From: Methanoculleus sp. UBA77
GTDB taxonomy: Archaea; Halobacteriota; Methanomicrobia; Methanomicrobiales; Methanoculleaceae
DNA length: 13,468 nucleotides
Direction: 5' to 3'
Assembly: GCA_002499455.1 (NCBI GenBank)
Contig: DALN01000105.1
Coordinates: 1 to 13,468, forward strand
Shown here: piece after piece, positions 1 to 6,348 of the stretch
Numbering within the stretch: position 1 is the stretch's first letter
Layout: every line of letters starts with the position of its first letter
Made by a program: the position numbers and the translations under genes
Notes under the pieces: model-generated
Database searches by the model: none
Told to the model about the DNA's origin: nothing
The model's input: the letters and a program-made list of their open reading frames with translations, nothing else

Positions 1-1041
1 GCCGGTGAAGACGACCGGGAGCGCGCCCATGTCGCAGGCGCCCTGGACGTTGTTCTGGCCACGCAGCGCGTTCACGCCGGCGCCGGGCTTGCCCAGGTTG
101 CCGAGGAGCATCTGGATGTTCGCCACCGACTTGACGTTGTCGACACCGGTGGTGTGCTGGGTGATGCCCATCGAGTAGAGGATCGCACCGGGCTTCGCAG
201 TGCCGAGCCATTCGGCGGCCTGCTTGAGGCTCTCGACCGGGATACCGGAGATCTTCGAGACGTTCTCAAGGCTGTAAGCGTCCTTCATGACGACTTCCTT
301 GAGTTTCTCGTAGTCCTTCGTGCGCTTCGCGATGAACTCCTTGTCCTCCCAGCCGTTCTTGATGATCTCCTGCATCAGGCCGTTCAAGATAGCAACGTCG
401 CTGCCGGAGACGAACGGCATGTAGAGATCGGCCTGGCGGGCGGTTGCGGTGTAGCGCGGGTCGGCGTAGATGACCTTTGCACCGTTCTTCTTCGCCTGGA
501 CAATCTTGCGGCCGATGAGCGGGTGCTGCTCGAAGGTGTTGGAGCCGAGGACAAAGACGCACTTCGATTCGGCGATGTCGCCGATGGAGTTGGTCATCGC
601 ACCGGAACCGAAGGCGCCGGCGAGACCGGCGACGGTGGACGCATGGCAGAGCCGGGCGCAGTGGTCGACGTGCCGGGACTTCATGACGCCGCGGGCGAAC
701 TTCATCAGCAGGTAGTTCTCTTCGTTCGAGACCCTGGCCGATGCGAGCGCGGCAAACTCGTCGGGCTTGTAGGACTTGAACTTCTGTGCGATCAGGTCGT
801 ATGCCTCGTCCCAGGTCGCCTCGACGAACTTGCCGTCCTTCTTGATGAGCGGCTTCGTCAGGCGGTCGGGGCTGTTCACGAACTCGTGGGCGTAGGTGCC
901 CTTCGGGCAGACCTTCCCCTCGTTGACCGGGGAGCGGCGGTACGGTGCTGTGCCGACAACCTTCCCGTCCTGGACGACAAGGTTAAAACTACAGCCTGTT
1001 CCGCAGTAGGGACACGTTGTAGCTACATACTTCAACGTCAT
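1..1041 (-). CDS. fdhA: Formate dehydrogenase alpha subunit, F420-type (partial, C-terminus beyond left edge)
   Basis: Catalytic molybdopterin (Mo or W) subunit that oxidises formate to CO2; in methanogens it pairs with FdhB, which passes electrons to F420. The frame is open from the ATG at 1041 to base 1 (347 residues; the family is about 680). Seen: an N-terminal 4Fe-4S site with Cys10, Cys13, Cys17 and Cys45 (CPYCGTGC, then VCPKG), and the active-site segment DHCARLCHAS around residue 130. Cys132 sits where selenium-containing relatives have selenocysteine, so this is the Cys form (codon TGC, 648-646). The start is supported by a strong GAGGTG ribosome site 10 nt upstream (1057-1052). fdhB would be expected to the left, outside the window. 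The long plus-strand frame over the same bases is a shadow. Very sure of the family; F420 partner choice is inferred from the methanogen context. Confidence 0.96.
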   Translation of the reverse strand, partial: MTLKYVATTCPYCGTGCSFNLVVQDGKVVGTAPYRRSPVNEGKVCPKGTYAHEFVNSPDRLTKPLIKKDGKFVEATWDEAYDLIAQKFKSYKPDEFAALASARVSNEENYLLMKFARGVMKSRHVDHCARLCHASTVAGLAGAFGSGAMTNSIGDIAESKCVFVLGSNTFEQHPLIGRKIVQAKKNGAKVIYADPRYTATARQADLYMPFVSGSDVAILNGLMQEIIKNGWEDKEFIAKRTKDYEKLKEVVMKDAYSLENVSKISGIPVESLKQAAEWLGTAKPGAILYSMGITQHTTGVDNVKSVANIQMLLGNLGKPGAGVNALRGQNNVQGACDMGALPVVFTG

Positions 1042-1100
1042 GTTTTTACCACACCTCTATGGTAAGCCGAACATCGGCGGTTAAGCTACTTAAATTATGT
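1042..1100 (-). promoter_or_regulatory. fdhA promoter and leader with ribosome site inside a small hairpin loop
   Basis: Seen on the minus strand: a TATA-like AATTTAAG near 1097-1090, which predicts a start of transcription near 1068, and GAGGTG at 1057-1052. Three perfect inverted repeats lie side by side: 1046-1065 (arms TTACCA/TGGTAA, 8-nt loop holding the GAGGTG), 1066-1078 (GCCGA/TCGGC, loop 3) and 1081-1093 (TTAAG/CTTAA, loop 3). The first would be in the mRNA leader; the third overlaps the TATA region. A regulatory role is inference. Confidence 0.55.
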
Positions 1101-1195
1101 CGGTTAACCAGATCCGCCCCATCCCCATCGCCGGCGCGAACAGGCAAATAACAGACCACCCTGCTGCTATGCGCGTTTACACGGATGGTACCTTC

Positions 1196-1250
1196 CGGAA
1201 TAGAGATTTTGATGCCAAATTAAGCAAGCTATAAGTACTAAACATTACTA
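1196..1250. promoter_or_regulatory. AT-rich promoter-like patch between fdhA and the zinc-ribbon gene
   Basis: A markedly AT-rich island in GC-rich surroundings. It holds CTATAAGTACTA at about 1229-1240, a reasonable archaeal TATA box on the plus strand that would start transcription near 1259, just ahead of the GC-rich foldable stretch. The same bases read TACTTATAG on the minus strand, so an upstream fdhA promoter is also possible. Bases 1101-1195 show no gene. Confidence 0.3.
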
Positions 1251-1254
1251 AATC

Positions 1255-1390
1255 AACCTCCGGGCAGGTTGCAGGGCGGGTTACGGTGCCCGGGATGCGG
1301 TCCCGGAACGGCCCCGGATCGGCCGGTAGATTGGAGAACCGGTTACTCTCTCCGAAAAGACTCACCCGGACTGCCCTTTTTCTGCCGGGC
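1255..1390 (+). ncRNA. Candidate structured leader or small RNA (speculative)
   Basis: No convincing protein is encoded here, but the stretch contains a series of perfect short stems: AACCT/AGGTT at 1255-1270, CCGGGA/TCCCGG at 1290-1306, CCGGT/ACCGG at 1323-1342 and CCCGG/CCGGG at 1365-1389, the last with a run of five T in its loop. A TATA box centred near 1233 would start a transcript almost exactly at the first stem. It could be the 5' leader of the gene at 1452 or a separate RNA. It matches no RNA family that I recognise, and short stems are common in GC-rich DNA. Confidence 0.18.
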
Positions 1391-1451
1391 AAGGTGTTAT
1401 TATTGGTGGAAGCCCACAGCTCATGCGGTACACAGGGAGCGGATCACCACA

Positions 1452-2051
1452 GTGAAGAAGAAACTCTTAATTCCGCCAATGCTCGCCGATCTGGTGGCGA
1501 ACGCCCTGCAATCAATGGATGGGGTGAAGTTTACCGGGCTTGACGCCTGCCCGTCATGCGGCGGCCCGGTGACCGGGCACGACCTCCGGGCAAAGCGGTT
1601 TGCCGTCCTGCTCGAGAACGGGAAGGAGCGGACGATCCGTGTCTACGTAAAACGGTTCTACTGTCAGGAATGCGGGGCTCTCTGCTACGCGGACGCGCCG
1701 TTCTACCCCGACACACGCCTTGCATCGCCCGTCGTCGACCTCTGCCTCCTCCTCTCGCAGCGGATGCCCTTCAACCAGGTGGCAGAACATCTCCGCGCGA
1801 TGCGGATCGTCGTCGACCGGGGGACCATCCGGAACTACGCCTCCCGTGACTTCGGTGCGATCCCGGCAACGGAACTCTTCGGCCTCCCGCTACCCTTCTC
1901 GCTGCTGAACCTCGCCATCTCCGCCCTCGGGCGTGAGCGCTGTCCCATCATAGGGACAGAAGCGCTCGCTGCCTGCGGTTTCCCACCCGCAGGCCGGGCA
2001 GCGCCTCCCGGCAGGCGGTCTCCTGAAGAGCGGGATCAGCGGTATGAATAG
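1452..2051 (+). CDS. Zinc-ribbon/helix-turn-helix protein resembling a transposase N-terminus; function unknown
   Basis: I do not recognise a named function. From the GTG at 1452 it gives 199 residues. Seen: CPSCGG (Cys33, Cys36) and FYCQECGALC (Cys71, Cys74, Cys78) flanking a basic beta-rich stretch, which forms a zinc ribbon; then residues about 92-130 (SPVVDLCLLLSQRMPFNQVAEHL, followed by VDRGTIRNY) look like a helix-turn-helix. This order is typical of the DNA-binding front half of IS transposases, but no DDE catalytic domain follows. The GTG has GGGAG 12 nt upstream (1435-1439) and begins a Lys-rich N-terminus; an in-frame TTG at 1269 would add an unconvincing extension. The last ~35 residues (after LAISALGR) lie antisense to the zinc ribbon of the minus-strand gene and look unlike protein, so the true C-terminus may be shorter or disrupted. 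Could be a domesticated or decayed transposase, or a DNA-binding regulator. Confidence 0.6.
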   Translation: MKKKLLIPPMLADLVANALQSMDGVKFTGLDACPSCGGPVTGHDLRAKRFAVLLENGKERTIRVYVKRFYCQECGALCYADAPFYPDTRLASPVVDLCLLLSQRMPFNQVAEHLRAMRIVVDRGTIRNYASRDFGAIPATELFGLPLPFSLLNLAISALGRERCPIIGTEALAACGFPPAGRAAPPGRRSPEERDQRYE

Positions 2052-2090
2052 GAAGAGAAAGAAGAACGGGAAGCCGAGGGCGAGCGACAC
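1890..2090 (-). CDS. Small membrane-anchored zinc-ribbon protein; function unknown
   Basis: Seen: a strongly hydrophobic N-terminus (SLALGFPFFFLFLFIPLIP) followed by a zinc ribbon, CPACG then FCPYDGT (two Cys pairs 13 residues apart), and a short acidic/Gln tail. It would sit in the membrane with the ribbon on one side. The only ordinary start codon in frame is the GTG at 2090, giving 66 residues and one membrane segment. The frame stays open upstream into the end of mfnF, and the untranslated part (RLQLTLLLLAVSVAITG) is also hydrophobic, so a second membrane helix may be missed through a rare start. It lies 38 nt after mfnF on the same strand and may share its transcript. It overlaps the convergent plus-strand gene by 162 bp. 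Zinc-ribbon membrane proteins of this size are common, usually unassigned, in methanogens. Confidence 0.6.
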   Translation of the reverse strand: MSLALGFPFFFLFLFIPLIPLFRRPPAGRRCPACGWETAGSERFCPYDGTALTPEGGDGEVQQREG

Positions 2091-2128
2091 CCCGGTTATG
2101 GCAACCGATACCGCAAGGAGGAGGAGGG

Positions 2129-3055
2129 TCAGTTGCAGGCGGCTCGCCGTCGCGCCACCTCCCTGACCGCGTGTGCCGGCAGCGCATCCGAGACCGCCCC
2201 GATCTCCTCTTCAAGCGTGACGCCGCCCAGTTCCCGGGCAAAGAGAGGCGCCCCGATGCCCGCCGTGATCACCTGTTCGGCTCCGCTCTGGAAGAGTGCG
2301 CGCCCCACAGCCCGGACGATCAGTGTTCGCTGGGCCTCCCAGAACTGCCGGGCCACCTGGACGGCACCGGACGCCCCGATCTCATCGAGATCCGCACAGA
2401 CGACACGGGCGAGCCTCCGGAGCGCCGCATCAGCGGTCTTCCTGCCGTTGTCGGGTGCGGGGCAGGTATAGTCCTCCGGGGTGATGTGGCCGAGCACGAG
2501 GTGCGCGTCGGCGCTCGTAGCGAAATACTCGGTGCTCACCGGGGTCACCCTCCCGTCCAGCGTGACCGAGGAGAGGATCGTGGCGATGTTCGTCCGGAGC
2601 ATCCCGGTATACACGAGGTACTGCTTCTGCAGCCGCCGGGTATCCGTCAGGCCCTTGAGATTCTCAAAGTTATTGAGGGGTATGATGTCGGCGGTGGTGC
2701 TCCCCACGTCAAGGAGGACCGCATCGGGATACTCTTCCCGCAGGTAGTCGGCGGACGCAAGCCAGTTCGCTGCCGCAAGGGCCGGGACCGGCCGGGTATG
2801 GAACACTGCGTCGGTGCCGTAGAAGGCGGCGTCCGGGATGACCGTCCGGACGGCCCCGACGATCCACTCTATCCCTTCCATCTTGTTCGCAAAGCAGTCC
2901 GCGAGTTCGCCGCTCATCACCACGGCGGCGGGTTCCGCGTAGGGTTCCAGGAGATCCTTGAGCGGCGCACCCTGCCAGAGAGGGCAGTAGTGGATGTGCA
3001 CCCCGGCGTCGTCGACGACCTTGAGGTTCGCACCGCCGATATCGATGCCGATCAT
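2129..3055 (-). CDS. mfnF: MfnF-type methanofuran synthesis enzyme (hydantoinase/oxoprolinase-like fold)
   Basis: A 308-residue member of the family once called H4MPT-linked C1 transfer pathway protein. Its Methanocaldococcus relative MfnF joins the aminomethylfuran phosphate unit to gamma-glutamyl-tyramine in methanofuran synthesis. Seen: IGIDIGGANLKV at the N-terminus (phosphate-binding loop of the ASKHA/hydantoinase fold), VMSGELADCFANK near residues 46-58, LLDVGSTTADIIPL near 114-127 (second nucleotide-type loop) and ITAGIGAPLFARELGG near the C-terminus. The start ATG overlaps the stop of mfnD in an ATGA (3055-3052), and GGGAGGATC lies 8 nt upstream (3072-3064), so translation is coupled and the start is firm. 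The neighbour catalyses the preceding glutamate ligation, which strengthens the call. The name rests on family and context; a general ASKHA protein is the alternative. Confidence 0.88.
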   Translation of the reverse strand: MIGIDIGGANLKVVDDAGVHIHYCPLWQGAPLKDLLEPYAEPAAVVMSGELADCFANKMEGIEWIVGAVRTVIPDAAFYGTDAVFHTRPVPALAAANWLASADYLREEYPDAVLLDVGSTTADIIPLNNFENLKGLTDTRRLQKQYLVYTGMLRTNIATILSSVTLDGRVTPVSTEYFATSADAHLVLGHITPEDYTCPAPDNGRKTADAALRRLARVVCADLDEIGASGAVQVARQFWEAQRTLIVRAVGRALFQSGAEQVITAGIGAPLFARELGGVTLEEEIGAVSDALPAHAVREVARRRAACN

Positions 3056-3939
3056 ACCCGGCTGATCCTCCCGTCTTTGTCGAACCGGACCCTCCCGGAG
3101 AGATGCACTTCTCTCAGCGCCTCGCCATGCGACGCCTTCACCAGAATATCGGCGATCTCCTCCTCCATAACCGCCGCGATCCCGACCAGGCTGGTTGTGG
3201 GCCTCGGGTTGACGTCCACCACATAGACCCGGTCACCGACGACGAGATCGATCCCGGCATACCCCTGGCAGCCGAGGACGTTCATCGCCCGGGAGGCGAC
3301 ATCGACGATCTCCTCCTCGCGGTCGGGATGAACGGGCGTCTCCCCGCCGAGATACCGGAAACTGCCGTCGTCTGCAACGGCGATCTCCTGCCGGTTGACG
3401 GCAAGCAGGAGCGGCGGGTTGCCCGAGTAGAACTCGCAGACGTTGCCGGTCACCCGGCTCCCCACCAGGCTCACGCTCAGGGCCTCCCCCTCGATGTACG
3501 CCTCTGCGAACTCGCCGGCGCCCGGTGGGTCGTCCGTCAGCCTGACACCGAGAGCCCCGCAGCCAGATACCGGCTTGACGACCCTCTTCCCCGCGCCGGC
3601 GGCGGGCGGCACCGGGATGTCGTGCCGGGCAAGGATCGCTGCTGTCCGCTGTTTGTTCGCGCAGACGGCCGCGTTCATGCTTCCGCACCCGACATTGTGG
3701 GTGAACTGTTCGAGCAGGTGCGTATACCGGAAGAGCAGATGGTCGGGCGCGATGACCAGACCCACGTCGCATCCCGGTGCGAGCCTCCGGATCTCACCCT
3801 CGAAGTCGGGTCCTTCGGGCGTCACCACGTCGTAGCCGCACCTCTCAAAACTTGCACTGAGAACGGCGAGCATTGCAGCACCCTCGGGCGCAAGTTCCGG
3901 GTCGTTGCATACGGAGTATTCGGCAAGAAGTGCCTTCAT
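3052..3939 (-). CDS. mfnD: Tyramine-L-glutamate ligase, ATP-grasp family
   Basis: An ATP-grasp enzyme of 295 residues which, in the characterised methanogen relative, attaches glutamate to tyramine with ATP in methanofuran synthesis. Seen: NKQRTAAIL (95-103) and VVKPVSGCGALGVRL (120-134), the ATP-binding lysine and flexible loop; YIEGEALSVSLVG (148-160); and DLVVGDRVYVVDVNPRPTTS (231-250), whose Asp and Asn are the usual Mg-binding residues. The ATG at 3939 is chosen because MKALLAEYSV begins the conserved core; an in-frame ATG at 4020 would add 27 unlike residues and run through the promoter spacer. No clear ribosome site is seen, so initiation on a short leader is possible. It heads the mfnD-mfnF operon and is divergent from surE. 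Other small ATP-grasp ligases are the alternative, made unlikely by mfnF next door. Confidence 0.9.
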   Translation of the reverse strand: MKALLAEYSVCNDPELAPEGAAMLAVLSASFERCGYDVVTPEGPDFEGEIRRLAPGCDVGLVIAPDHLLFRYTHLLEQFTHNVGCGSMNAAVCANKQRTAAILARHDIPVPPAAGAGKRVVKPVSGCGALGVRLTDDPPGAGEFAEAYIEGEALSVSLVGSRVTGNVCEFYSGNPPLLLAVNRQEIAVADDGSFRYLGGETPVHPDREEEIVDVASRAMNVLGCQGYAGIDLVVGDRVYVVDVNPRPTTSLVGIAAVMEEEIADILVKASHGEALREVHLSGRVRFDKDGRISRV

Positions 3940-3983
3940 CGTAGTAATGGTTGGCCGCCAGGCACTTGACCCTGACGATCGGG

Positions 3984-3996
3984 CAAGTATTTGATG
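3984..3996. promoter_or_regulatory. AT-rich TATA-like element between divergent mfnD and surE
   Basis: The 83-bp spacer has one AT-rich core, CAAGTATTTG, which is nearly self-complementary. Centred near 3990, it would set a surE start of transcription near 4016, about 7 nt before its ATG, and an mfnD start near 3964, about 25 nt before its ATG. No second good TATA box is visible, so the two genes may share this element in opposite directions. Inferred from spacing. Confidence 0.4.
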
Positions 3997-4022
3997 CACG
4001 GAGACCATCCCTATAGACAAGG

Positions 4023-4802
4023 ATGAAGCCGAAGATTATGCTCACCAACGATGACGGGATCACGTCCGTGGCTCTCTGGGCGGCGTATGATGCTCTCGCG
4101 CCGATCGCCGACGTTACGGTGGTCGCACCCGCCACCCAGCAGAGCGCTGTGGGAAGGTCGATCTCCATCTTTGAGCCGATCCGGGCGACAAAGGTGACGA
4201 TGAACGGGGTGCCGGCATACTCGGTCGGCGGGAAACCGACCGACGCCGTGATCATCGGGTTGTTTGCGCTGCACCTGAAACCGGACCTGGTGGTCAGCGG
4301 GATCAACATCGGCGAGAACCTCTCCTACGAGTCGATCATGACATCGGGCACCGTCGGGGCGGCTCTCGAGGCATCCAACCAGGGCGTACCGTCCCTTGCC
4401 TTCTCGCTCCAGGTCGAGGACCAGGGCGACAAGTTCGACGACCCATCATGCGTCACCGACCGGTTCAGCGATGCAAGAAGAGTGGTCCGCGAGGTCTGCG
4501 AGCGGGTCCTCGCAAACGGGTTCCCGAAGAACGCCCACGTCATCAACGTGAACATCCCGGCAACGGTGCGCGGCGGCTACGAGATCACCCGGCTTGCCGA
4601 GAAGCTCTTCTACACCGGCGTTGAGGAGCGCCTCGACCCTCGCGGGCGGCCCTACTTCTGGATCGACGGCCCCCTGCATGAGGACGCGGAGGAGGGGACC
4701 GACGTCCACGCGGTGCAGAAGGGCAACATATCCATCACACCCATCACGCTCGACTGTACGGCGTTCGGGGCTTCGGACGCCCTGAGAGGCATCTTCTCCT
4801 GA
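4023..4802 (+). CDS. surE: 5'/3'-nucleotidase SurE
   Basis: A divalent-metal phosphatase that releases phosphate from nucleoside monophosphates; cytoplasmic. The 259 residues match family length. Seen: ILTNDDG-type N-terminus (MLTNDDGIT) with the metal-binding pair Asp10-Asp11, VVAPATQQSAVGRSIS with Ser41, the CSGT-like region VGGKPTDAV, and VSGINIGENLSYESIMTSGTVGAALEA with Asn95. Asp-Asp-Ser-Asn is the complete metal site of the family. The ATG at 4023 begins the conserved strand directly; there is no strong ribosome site and the predicted leader is very short. rpiA follows 36 bp downstream on the same strand, so the two are probably co-transcribed and may both serve nucleotide and ribose metabolism (inference). 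High confidence. Confidence 0.95.
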   Translation: MKPKIMLTNDDGITSVALWAAYDALAPIADVTVVAPATQQSAVGRSISIFEPIRATKVTMNGVPAYSVGGKPTDAVIIGLFALHLKPDLVVSGINIGENLSYESIMTSGTVGAALEASNQGVPSLAFSLQVEDQGDKFDDPSCVTDRFSDARRVVREVCERVLANGFPKNAHVINVNIPATVRGGYEITRLAEKLFYTGVEERLDPRGRPYFWIDGPLHEDAEEGTDVHAVQKGNISITPITLDCTAFGASDALRGIFS

Positions 4803-4824
4803 CGGTATGGCTATCTGGATGAAG

Positions 4825-4829
4825 GGTGA
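4825..4829 (+). promoter_or_regulatory. Ribosome site selecting the rpiA ATG at 4839
   Basis: GGTGA at 4825-4829 is 9 nt before the ATG at 4839 but only 3 nt before the in-frame GTG at 4833, so the ATG is preferred. Confidence 0.6.
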
Positions 4830-4838
4830 AGAGTGATC

Positions 4839-5534
4839 ATGAGTACACCCCAGACAGAGTCGAAGCGGAATGCCGGGTATCACGCGGCCGGAATGGTCGA
4901 AGACGGGATGGTCGTCGGTCTCGGCACCGGCTCGACGGTCTTTTTTGCGATGGAGCGGCTGGGCGAGCGGATAAGACGAGACGGCCTAACCATCGCCGGC
5001 GTCCCGACGTCATACCAGGCAGCCATCCGGGCACGGGAGTACGGCATCCCGCTCACAAGCCTCGATGAGCACCCCGAGATCGATATCGCCATCGACGGGG
5101 CCGACCAGGTCGACCCGGCCCTGAACCTTATCAAGGGGCGCGGGGCGGCGCTCCTCCGGGAGAAGTGCGTCGCGGACGCGGCACGGAAGGTGATCATCGT
5201 CGTCGATCCGACGAAGATGGTGGAGGCCATGAGCGCGCCCGTCCCCGTCGAGGTGCTCCCGTTTGCATCCGAACCGGTCTCCCGCCGCCTCGCTCTCCTC
5301 GGTGCCGATCCGGTTCTGCGGGAAGGGGTGAAGAAAGACGGCCCGGTCGTGACCGACAACGGCAACTTCATCCTCGACTGCAGTTTCAAAACGATTGGCT
5401 CGCCCCGGGACCTGGAGGCAGCAATTGCAGCCATTCCCGGTGCGCTTGAGTGCGGTCTCTTTACCGCCTACGGAGAAAAGATAACGGTCATCATCGGTGA
5501 GGAGAAGGGTTGCCGCGTCGTATCACTGCGTTGA
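4839..5534 (+). CDS. rpiA: Ribose-5-phosphate isomerase A
   Basis: Interconverts ribulose-5-phosphate and ribose-5-phosphate, supplying ribose for nucleotides; in methanogens this sits downstream of the reversed ribulose monophosphate route. The 231 residues fit the family. Seen: VVGLGTGSTVFF (25-36, phosphate loop), SYQA (58-61), AIDGADQVD with Asp86 and Asp89, KGRGAA with Lys99, and LLREKC with Glu108 as the likely catalytic base. The spacings Asp-3-Asp-10-Lys-9-Glu agree with the E. coli enzyme (D81, D84, K94, E103). It is second in the surE-rpiA unit. Its last 12 bp overlap the convergent end of the regulator gene on the other strand, leaving no room for an intergenic terminator. High confidence. 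Confidence 0.96.
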   Translation: MSTPQTESKRNAGYHAAGMVEDGMVVGLGTGSTVFFAMERLGERIRRDGLTIAGVPTSYQAAIRAREYGIPLTSLDEHPEIDIAIDGADQVDPALNLIKGRGAALLREKCVADAARKVIIVVDPTKMVEAMSAPVPVEVLPFASEPVSRRLALLGADPVLREGVKKDGPVVTDNGNFILDCSFKTIGSPRDLEAAIAAIPGALECGLFTAYGEKITVIIGEEKGCRVVSLR

Positions 5535-5903
5535 GATGCATTCACGCATCTTCTGGATAAGGTCTAGCTGGTGCCGGGCTTCTCTCTTCTTTTCCTTCTC
5601 GATCGTGTCCATGATCTCCGTTATCGGGCGCGAGAGCATATAGATCTTAACCGGCCGGCCTTTACTCTCGGATTTGCTCTCGCGGGTATCCACCCAGTCG
5701 CATTCCTTGAGATAACGCATGGCTATGCTGACTTCAGGCTGGCGGAGGTCGGTGCCCCGCTCGATGTCGCGGGATGTCGCTTCCTCAGTGTTTGCAAGAT
5801 AGACAAGCACTTTCGAGACGTTTCTCTTGATACCGATTCCCATGAGGAGCTCGGCGAGTTCTTCATCGCGTGGCGTAAAGTATCGTACCTTGTCTGACCT
5901 CAT
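5523..5903 (-). CDS. Winged-helix transcriptional regulator (ArsR/TrmB-like), target unknown
   Basis: A 126-residue DNA-binding protein. Seen: a short N-terminal helix, then a winged helix over about residues 22-92: NVSKVLVYLANTEEATSRDI (helices 1-2), QPEVSIAMRYLKECDWV (recognition helix), a charged wing ending in GRPVKIYMLS, and a C-terminal helix rich in Lys, Glu and Arg that could form a dimer coiled coil. This matches the predicted transcriptional regulators common in methanogens. The ATG at 5903 has GGTGA 4 nt upstream (5912-5908). No ligand-binding domain or metal-site cysteines are visible. It lies downstream of tbp but with its own promoter across a 445-bp gap, so it is not clearly in the same operon. 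Family confident; what it controls cannot be read from the sequence. Confidence 0.85.
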   Translation of the reverse strand: MRSDKVRYFTPRDEELAELLMGIGIKRNVSKVLVYLANTEEATSRDIERGTDLRQPEVSIAMRYLKECDWVDTRESKSESKGRPVKIYMLSRPITEIMDTIEKEKKREARHQLDLIQKMRECISTQ

Positions 5904-5960
5904 CCGTTCACCATCAGGCAGTAGTTATTGTTTTAAATCTGACTATAAAAATATTATTAT
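5904..5960 (-). promoter_or_regulatory. Promoter of the winged-helix regulator
   Basis: An AT-rich stretch. On the minus strand TATTTTTATAG, centred near 5950, would start transcription near 5924 and give a 20-nt leader containing the GGTGA at 5912-5908. A second TATA-like GATTTAAAAC near 5939-5930 lies closer. Which one is used cannot be decided here. Confidence 0.45.
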
Positions 5961-5990
5961 TTCAATGGGAGATTTTTCGATTATGCTGAT

Positions 5991-6348
5991 TTTAAATGAA
6001 CGGATAGATTGTTGCACTACTCTGATTGAGCTGTTCTTTGCCGGACCGCGCTTCTATCTGCAGTGAGGGTATGGTCTCCATGGCGGCTGACCGGTCAGGC
6101 TGCTGCAACAGGCGGGCGGGTCCCCTCCGCCGGACGAACAGGAGAAGAGAGCGGATCTATTGCCGACACAATCGGTTCTGGTGATGCTTCCCGGCCCCGG
6201 CCCGGGCTCCTCCCTGCACCTGGCAGCCCGCGCTTTTGCCGGGAGCTGCTACAGAAAACGCAGTTCCGATGCACCAATCCGGGCCCGGTCCCGTACGACC
6301 CCTCGTTCATGCCGGGCGGTTCAAAAAGAGAAGGATATCGAATGGTGG
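5991..6348. other. Gene-poor stretch downstream of tbp; nothing convincing
   Basis: About 360 bp without a believable gene on either strand. The left end is AT-rich, the rest GC-rich with short GC palindromes (for example CCGGGCCCGG at 6279-6288). Open frames here are Arg/Pro/Gly-rich and lack ribosome sites or family resemblance. I see no tRNA or recognisable RNA. Confidence 0.4.
6320..6331 (-). terminator. T-rich tract after tbp
   Basis: On the minus strand CTCTTTTTGAAC begins about 17 nt after the tbp stop. Oligo-T tracts end transcription in archaea; no strong stem precedes it. Confidence 0.3.

Noticed and set aside
154..1065. Plus-strand 303-codon open frame opposite fdhA
   Set aside because: The other strand encodes unmistakable formate dehydrogenase with all its iron-sulfur cysteines; this frame is Val/Asp/Leu-rich antisense typical of GC-rich genes.
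2171..3226. Plus-strand 351-codon frame opposite mfnF
   Set aside because: Composition is antisense-like (Arg/Gly/Asp), no ribosome site or motifs; mfnF on the minus strand is clear and translationally coupled to mfnD.
3940..4020. Longer mfnD start at 4020
   Set aside because: It adds 27 residues unlike the family and would pass through the promoter spacer; the conserved core begins at 3939.
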